Both the position numbers and the translations under genes were made by a program. Shown in pieces: positions 59,240-64,000 of a stretch of DNA of 64,000 bases. The DNA comes from Scatosoma sp048465415 (GTDB taxonomy: Bacteria; Bacillota; Clostridia; Christensenellales; Borkfalkiaceae). The notes under the pieces are model-generated. The model was not told the origin of the DNA, made no database searches, and saw only the letters and a program-made list of their open reading frames with translations. The stretch lies in assembly GCA_048465415.1 (NCBI GenBank), contig DBFWLO010000022.1, forward strand, positions 124,001-188,000. The letters are read 5' to 3'. Position 1 is the first letter of the stretch. Each line of letters opens with the position of its first letter.

Positions 59240-62200
59240 TCAGGGTTTCGTCTTGCCGTCGGGCTTTCGAAAATCGTCTTTTTTCTTCAACGCCTTGACG
59301 ATCACCACGACTCCCCAGGCGATAAGTCCGGCCGCTATGACCGCGTCCGCTACGTACAGACAAATTTGCCAGACCGGAAGTTTATAGCCGAGCACGTCTA
59401 CGTTGACGAGATTGGAATTTACGGTGGTATAGAGGATATTTTTCGTGCACTGCCGCAGAATCGTGAGATCGGCCGCGCTCGATTTTTTCGGCGTCCAGGT
59501 CGGGCTGCCGACTCCCCAAAGGTTCAGATCGCCGCCCGCATACACCATCTGCGCCACGTTCATGTACGGCGTTCCGTAGTTATAATCGCAGATCACCATG
59601 CCTCTGAATCCCCACTCGTCGCGTAAGATCGCCGTGAGCAGGCGGTAGTCTCCGCCCGTCCACATGGAACCGATACGGTTAAAGGAGGACATCATGCCCC
59701 GCGTTCCGCCCACCTTCACGGCTTTTTCAAAAGGACGGAGATAAATTTCGCGCAGCGTCTGTTCCGTGAGCCAGGTGCAAACGCCGTTGCGGTTGGTTTC
59801 CTGTTCGTTGCAGGCAAAGTGTTTCACCATCGTATAGAGCCCTTTGCTCATCGCGCCCTTGATTTCATAGGCGCCCATCATACCCGAAAGGAAAGAATCC
59901 TCGGAGAAATATTCGCCCGCGCGACCGCCGAAGGGAGAACGATGAATGTTCATACCCGGCGCATACCAGCCGCTGTACGGCATACCGTCGCCGCGGAGAT
60001 TTCCCACCAGCGCTTCGTTGCCTACCGCTTCGCCCAGATCTTCGAGGAGCTCCAAATTCCAAGTCGCGGCCATGATAGGCTCGCAGCAATAGTGACTTAC
60101 CTGATAAATGGGGCTGGTGTTACCGATGCCGATGAAATCCGCAAATCCGGCGGGCCCGTCGGCGTCCGTCGTCGCGGCCTTGTCGATGCTGTCGATCTTG
60201 GCCGTATTGAAAGCGCCGTTATTGACGAGATTGACCATCTCGTCGTACGTGACTACGTCGAGCACTTTATCCCAAAGTTCGTTATTCTCGTATGCAACCC
60301 CGGAGAGCGCCTTGAAATTGATCGCGTTGCCCTCTTCGTCGTAGGAAAGCGCCGCGCCCATCGTAGGTCGGGTTTTATAGCTGTTGGGATTATTCGACGC
60401 CGTGGAATTGATCGCCGTATTCAACGCCGCGGAAAGTTTTTTCTCTTCTTCCGTTCTCGCTTTGGGGAAAGTGCCCGCGAAATCGCTTCTCGAAAGCACG
60501 CTCCCGAGATCGTCGTCCGCGTCGTCGTAGCGGTTCACAACCGCTTCTTCGCTCACCGGATCGGTCGTATAACGATAATCGGCCGCAAGTTCCAACGTAA
60601 ACTCGTCTATCGCCGTATGCGAATTTTCGGAGAGATAGAAGGTATACGCGCCGTGCTCGAGCTCATAGCCTTTGAAATCGTTGGAATTTTTGTCGTCGTA
60701 ATCATAAGAGGCCACGTCGTACATATCCACGGCGACGCTTACCGATTTCTTCGCGCCCGGCTCGATCAACGGCGTTTTGGCAAAGCCTGCCAGTACGACG
60801 GCCGACTTTTCGATTCCGTTTGGATAATAAGGCGCCGAAACATAAATCTGCACCACTTCTTTGCCCGCCGTTTTGCCCGTATTCTCCACCTCGACGTCGA
60901 TCTTGACCGTCTTCTTATCATTCAAAGAAGCGGAGTTCAGCTCGGAAGTATTGGTGATTTTCTGGGTAAACGTCGTATACGATTCGCCGCTGCCGAAGGG
61001 ATAGACCACGTGATCGGCATACCATTTGTCCGCGCGTTCGGTCAGATCGGCGATCGCGGCGTAGCCGTCGGGTATGTACTTTCCCGTTTTGATTTCCGCG
61101 TAAGCCGTTTCATACCAGCGGTAGCCTACATAAATGCCTTCCTCGTAATCGATGTAGGAATAGTTGCCCCATTTTTTTTCGGAAACGTTCGTATACGTCT
61201 GATTGCCGAAGTTTTCCCAGGTCGGATCCGCTTTGAAATCACGGGCGAACGTATCGGCCGTATGACCGGAAGGATTCACTTCGCCTTTTAAAATTCTGCC
61301 CAGAGCCATGACGCCGGTGTCGCCCGGTACGCCCATCCAGATACATGCGTCGATCTTCTCGTGATAGGCGTAATGAGTCTCGTCGTCCAGAAATCCGAGT
61401 TCGAACGTCGTCGAGCTGTTGAGCACCACGACGACTTTTTCAAAACCTGCCTCGCAGACCGCTTTGATGAGGTCGCGTTCGTTTACGTCGAGCTGCAAAT
61501 GGTGGGCGTTTTCGACCGCGCCCTTTCCGTCCTCGGCGGCGCGGGGAATGTCCCAGCTTTCCCCGCCGATCCGGGAAATGACGATGACAGCCGCGTCGTT
61601 ATAGTCCTTGTAACTGTTCTTCACCGGATCGGTATAATTCGTATAGGGCGTTTCTCCCGTGGAGAGAGCGCTCGCGCTTCCCGAGACGGAGAGAGCGGGA
61701 GCGTCGGAACGCTTTGCGCCGGCCGCGTCGGAAGTATAGAAGTTCCAAAGGGTAGGATTGACTTCAAAGCCCGCGCTTTCAAGACCTTCTTTCAGGCCCT
61801 TGATATGCCCGTCGTTAGTACCGGCCGCGGACCCCGTTCCTCCCGTGACGATATCGACCGAATTATGACCGAATACGCTGATCTTTTTCGCGTCTTTCAA
61901 CGGGAGGGCGTTATTGTCGTTCTTTAAAAGCACCATGCCCTCTTCGTTGATTTTTTCGTTGACTTTTTCACCGTTCGCGCGCGCCGCTTCCTTCGTGTCG
62001 AAATCGGCGATGTACGCCTGCGCGTTCTCGTTCGACGAATCGAGGATCGCGCGTTCTCTGCCCAGCGCCTGGCAGATGATCCCGTAAAACATCGTCGTCA
62101 CAAGGACGTTGGCTGTGATCAGCACCGCGAGCAGGATCGCCGTTACGATGATCCATACGCGCACGGCGACGCTCTTAAACACTTTTTTTGCTGCGTTCAT
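59240..62200 (-). CDS. GH3 glycosidase, reversed domain order, anchored at both ends (third copy)
   Basis: 986 residues. N-terminal helix (about 12-42), conserved GRERAI behind it, GH3 alpha/beta domain (about 65-345; Glu in RIGGESWDIP), fibronectin-III-like part (about 405-500), barrel with RSPFGGRAGEYFSEDS, KHFACNEQETNR (near 791) and Asp in MVICDYN (near 866). C-terminal helix about 945-968 and a basic tail KALKKKDDFRKPDGKTKP. The conserved SGETPY loop and AGGDLNLWG are shared with the enzymes at 8899 and 19088. GGGAGG ribosome binding site. It follows its CBM lipoprotein after 16 bp, as in the other cassettes. Confidence 0.88.
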   Translation of the reverse strand: MNAAKKVFKSVAVRVWIIVTAILLAVLITANVLVTTMFYGIICQALGRERAILDSSNENAQAYIADFDTKEAARANGEKVNEKINEEGMVLLKNDNNALPLKDAKKISVFGHNSVDIVTGGTGSAAGTNDGHIKGLKEGLESAGFEVNPTLWNFYTSDAAGAKRSDAPALSVSGSASALSTGETPYTNYTDPVKNSYKDYNDAAVIVISRIGGESWDIPRAAEDGKGAVENAHHLQLDVNERDLIKAVCEAGFEKVVVVLNSSTTFELGFLDDETHYAYHEKIDACIWMGVPGDTGVMALGRILKGEVNPSGHTADTFARDFKADPTWENFGNQTYTNVSEKKWGNYSYIDYEEGIYVGYRWYETAYAEIKTGKYIPDGYAAIADLTERADKWYADHVVYPFGSGESYTTFTQKITNTSELNSASLNDKKTVKIDVEVENTGKTAGKEVVQIYVSAPYYPNGIEKSAVVLAGFAKTPLIEPGAKKSVSVAVDMYDVASYDYDDKNSNDFKGYELEHGAYTFYLSENSHTAIDEFTLELAADYRYTTDPVSEEAVVNRYDDADDDLGSVLSRSDFAGTFPKARTEEEKKLSAALNTAINSTASNNPNSYKTRPTMGAALSYDEEGNAINFKALSGVAYENNELWDKVLDVVTYDEMVNLVNNGAFNTAKIDSIDKAATTDADGPAGFADFIGIGNTSPIYQVSHYCCEPIMAATWNLELLEDLGEAVGNEALVGNLRGDGMPYSGWYAPGMNIHRSPFGGRAGEYFSEDSFLSGMMGAYEIKGAMSKGLYTMVKHFACNEQETNRNGVCTWLTEQTLREIYLRPFEKAVKVGGTRGMMSSFNRIGSMWTGGDYRLLTAILRDEWGFRGMVICDYNYGTPYMNVAQMVYAGGDLNLWGVGSPTWTPKKSSAADLTILRQCTKNILYTTVNSNLVNVDVLGYKLPVWQICLYVADAVIAAGLIAWGVVVIVKALKKKDDFRKPDGKTKP

Positions 62201-62216
62201 TTTTTCCTCCCTTCGA

Positions 62217-63995
62217 TCAATAGTTACCTTCTTTCTTCGTAAAGTTCAATCCGGCGTAAGTGGTTATTTTCAGACAGTCCACCATAGGCGCGGTCGCGTT
62301 CATCGTGCCTCCCTGCCCGATCTGGTTGTTGGAGACGAGGCGGATATGATTCTCACCCGCTTTTAGATCGATCGTCACTTCATAATCGGCGAAAGGCAGA
62401 TTGAATCCGCTGCCCTGAGGCGGAACGCCGACGAAATCGATCTGGCCGTACCTCACTTCTTTGTCGTTCACCAAAATATCGTACCTTGCGACGTCGCCGC
62501 CCGCCGCGGCGGAATCGCCGATCGAAATATCTTTGATCTCCGCGGACAATCTCAGAATCAGCTTGACGCCCTTGATGGCGCGGTCGGAAGCGACGGTGAA
62601 ATCAAGTTCGGTGCCGTAGTTATTCAGACAGGTGACGTAATGGCCGTTGCTCGCGCCCATATCCCCGCTTTCGTCCGTAAAGATACAGCCGGTGCCGAGC
62701 GGACCGCCGCCGGAGAATCCGAAGCCGTAAAAGTCGTCGAGATCGAGATCCTCCGCCTCGAACACATAACTCATATTCCACTGCGCATAGTAAGTGACGG
62801 CGGCGGAAACGGGCTTTGTGAAAGTCACGTCGGGATCGCCCTTTGCGGAAGAACTCCAACCGGCAAAACTGTAAGCGCTGTCGGGGTTGACGGGATCCAC
62901 GGGCTTCGCCACGACGGAACCTGCTTCGACCGTCCGCACGACGGCTGCGGGCGCGTTCGTATAGTTATAATCGAAACGAACCTCTATCGCGTCCACCCAT
63001 TTCGCATATACGCTGACGTCCGCAGTCGCGGCAGCCGATAAATCCGCAGGCGTTTCGCAGGCCGCGCTCGTATACCAGCCTTTAAAGATCTTTCCCTCCG
63101 CAGTGGGCTCGAACGTTTCGACATACGCGCCCTCCACGACTTTTTTCTCCACGGGTGCGGGTGCGCCCTCATAGTTATAATAGAAAGTATATATATACTG
63201 CGTCGCTTCGGCGCTCGCCCACTTTGCATACAACGTCATCGACGCCGTCACGGGCGCGCCCGTATAGGGAACGGTGAGCGCTTCGTCGGTGAACCAGCCG
63301 GAGAAGATATAGTCGGGGCGAGTCGTGGTATACGTGCCCAGCACGGTTCCCTCGTCTACTGTTTCCGGCGCGATCTCCGTACCGCCGTTCGTCTGGAAGG
63401 TTACGACGCAAAGGTTGATCCATTTCGCATAGACGGTGCGATTGGAGGTTATCTGCATCTCGTCCGCGTTATAGGGAGTCATACATTCCGAGTCCAGATA
63501 CCAGCCGCCGAACCGCGCGCCGTCCTTTTGGGGATCTGCGGGCTTTTGCGCCGTCTGGCCGGAAGTGACTTTTACCTCCACAATCGTGGAAGAACCGTCG
63601 TTGTAATCGAAACTCACCGTATAGACGTCCACATGCACGTTCCATTTCGCGTAAAGATAGAACGAGCCGTCCGTCGTCATTTCTTCCGTAACGGGCGTGC
63701 CGAAAGAAAAACGGTTCGGTTCCGTACAGGCTTCGTCCGTATACCAGCCTCCGAAATCATAGCCCGCGCGTACGGGATCCGCCGGCGCCGTAACGGTGCC
63801 TCCTATTTCGATTTCCTGCGGATCGGGCTCCACGACGCCTTCGCCGGGAACGGAGAAAACAACTTCTATTTTACGCACGACAGACTCGGAAGTGTGAGAA
63901 TCGCTGCCTTTATCGCCCTCTTTATTACACCCCGCAAGCGCCAGCGTCGAAAAAGACATCGACAGGCAAAGCGCGGACGCGAGAATCTTTTTCAA
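62217..63995 (-). CDS. CBM-like lipoprotein with five InlB-type repeats
   Basis: About 592 residues. The first codon inside the window is a TTG at 63993-63995 (F-L-K-K-I-L-A...); an ATG just beyond the edge is also possible, so the start is uncertain. Lipobox LALAGCNK near 22. Five Listeria-Bacteroides repeats (about 50-400), each with GW(Y/F/S) and ending (L/V)YAKW or YYAQW: GYDFGGWYTDEAC, ARFGGWYLDSEC, YIFSGWFTDEAL, KIFKGWYTSAAC, YSFAGWSSSAKG. A CBM-like module follows, starting YVFEAEDLDLDDFYG and ending APMVDCLKITTY. The long stalk should place the glycan-binding head far from the membrane. Confidence 0.75.
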   Translation of the reverse strand: MKKILASALCLSMSFSTLALAGCNKEGDKGSDSHTSESVVRKIEVVFSVPGEGVVEPDPQEIEIGGTVTAPADPVRAGYDFGGWYTDEACTEPNRFSFGTPVTEEMTTDGSFYLYAKWNVHVDVYTVSFDYNDGSSTIVEVKVTSGQTAQKPADPQKDGARFGGWYLDSECMTPYNADEMQITSNRTVYAKWINLCVVTFQTNGGTEIAPETVDEGTVLGTYTTTRPDYIFSGWFTDEALTVPYTGAPVTASMTLYAKWASAEATQYIYTFYYNYEGAPAPVEKKVVEGAYVETFEPTAEGKIFKGWYTSAACETPADLSAAATADVSVYAKWVDAIEVRFDYNYTNAPAAVVRTVEAGSVVAKPVDPVNPDSAYSFAGWSSSAKGDPDVTFTKPVSAAVTYYAQWNMSYVFEAEDLDLDDFYGFGFSGGGPLGTGCIFTDESGDMGASNGHYVTCLNNYGTELDFTVASDRAIKGVKLILRLSAEIKDISIGDSAAAGGDVARYDILVNDKEVRYGQIDFVGVPPQGSGFNLPFADYEVTIDLKAGENHIRLVSNNQIGQGGTMNATAPMVDCLKITTYAGLNFTKKEGNY

Positions 63996-64000
63996 AAATT

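Noticed and set aside
59819..61291. 490-codon plus-strand frame
   Set aside because: Antisense to the third GH3; the bias comes from the GC-rich third positions of the real gene.
1..64000. CRISPR array
   Set aside because: No regularly spaced direct repeats with unique spacers and no cas genes seen. The tandem repeats that exist are protein-coding (InlB type, DUF11) or short regulatory sites.

Overview
The window looks like a chromosome segment of an anaerobic, carbohydrate-degrading Clostridia-type Firmicute (Bacillota). Evidence for this is strong AGGAGG-type ribosome binding sites, consensus sigma-A promoters, lipoproteins with Clostridia-style lipoboxes, AgrC/AgrA-type two-component systems, and very many GH3, GH78 and carbohydrate-binding proteins. 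A gut species is likely by inference, but no marker gene fixes the taxon. Nearly all genes are on the minus strand.

Layout. 1-1787: the start of a cytosolic GH78 rhamnosidase, running off the left edge. 1788-3560: decayed DNA plus a 55-residue zinc-ribbon gene. 3583-8702: an ABC exporter with an OmpR-type two-component system; 11-bp direct repeats sit in front of both transcription units. 8899-29180: two syntenic five-gene cassettes, each made of a LytTR regulator, a GHKL sensor kinase, a secreted GH3, a CBM-like lipoprotein and a GH3 anchored in the membrane at both ends. A third copy of the last two genes lies at 59240-63995, and its upstream part probably lies beyond the right edge. All five GH3 enzymes have the reversed domain order.

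29644-41143 is an integrated mobile element of about 11.5 kb. It encodes a circovirus-like CRESS Rep (HUH nickase plus SF3 helicase). Just upstream of rep is a stem-loop whose loop carries the nonanucleotide TAGTATTAC, flanked by 8-bp iterons. This is the layout of a eukaryotic CRESS-DNA virus origin, here inside a bacterial chromosome. The element also carries a Zot/FtsK-like ATPase, a possible ssDNA-binding protein, three envelope proteins, regulators, a PadR cargo cassette and a large serine recombinase. It sits exactly at the CCA end of a tRNA-Ala gene. The recombinase gene crosses the right junction and ends in tRNA sequence, while its apparent original C-terminal tail is stranded, in frame, at the left junction. 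The tRNA has been separated from its terminator.

41399-44420: serC, serA and a TIM-barrel gene. 44770-53292: a carbohydrate uptake and degradation operon (two permeases, a TIM-barrel lipoprotein, a solute-binding protein, a modular lipoprotein and a GtaA-like protein), divergent from an ArsR-type regulator (53620-54576). 54715-57466: an operon for DUF11-repeat surface proteins with a small Cys-rich protein. 57611-59083: a FAD oxidoreductase with a Rieske domain.

Taken together, host genes sense, bind, hydrolyse and import plant or host glycans. The 29.6-41.1 kb element is a self-contained ssDNA replicon, possibly a virus, and is the most unusual part of the window.
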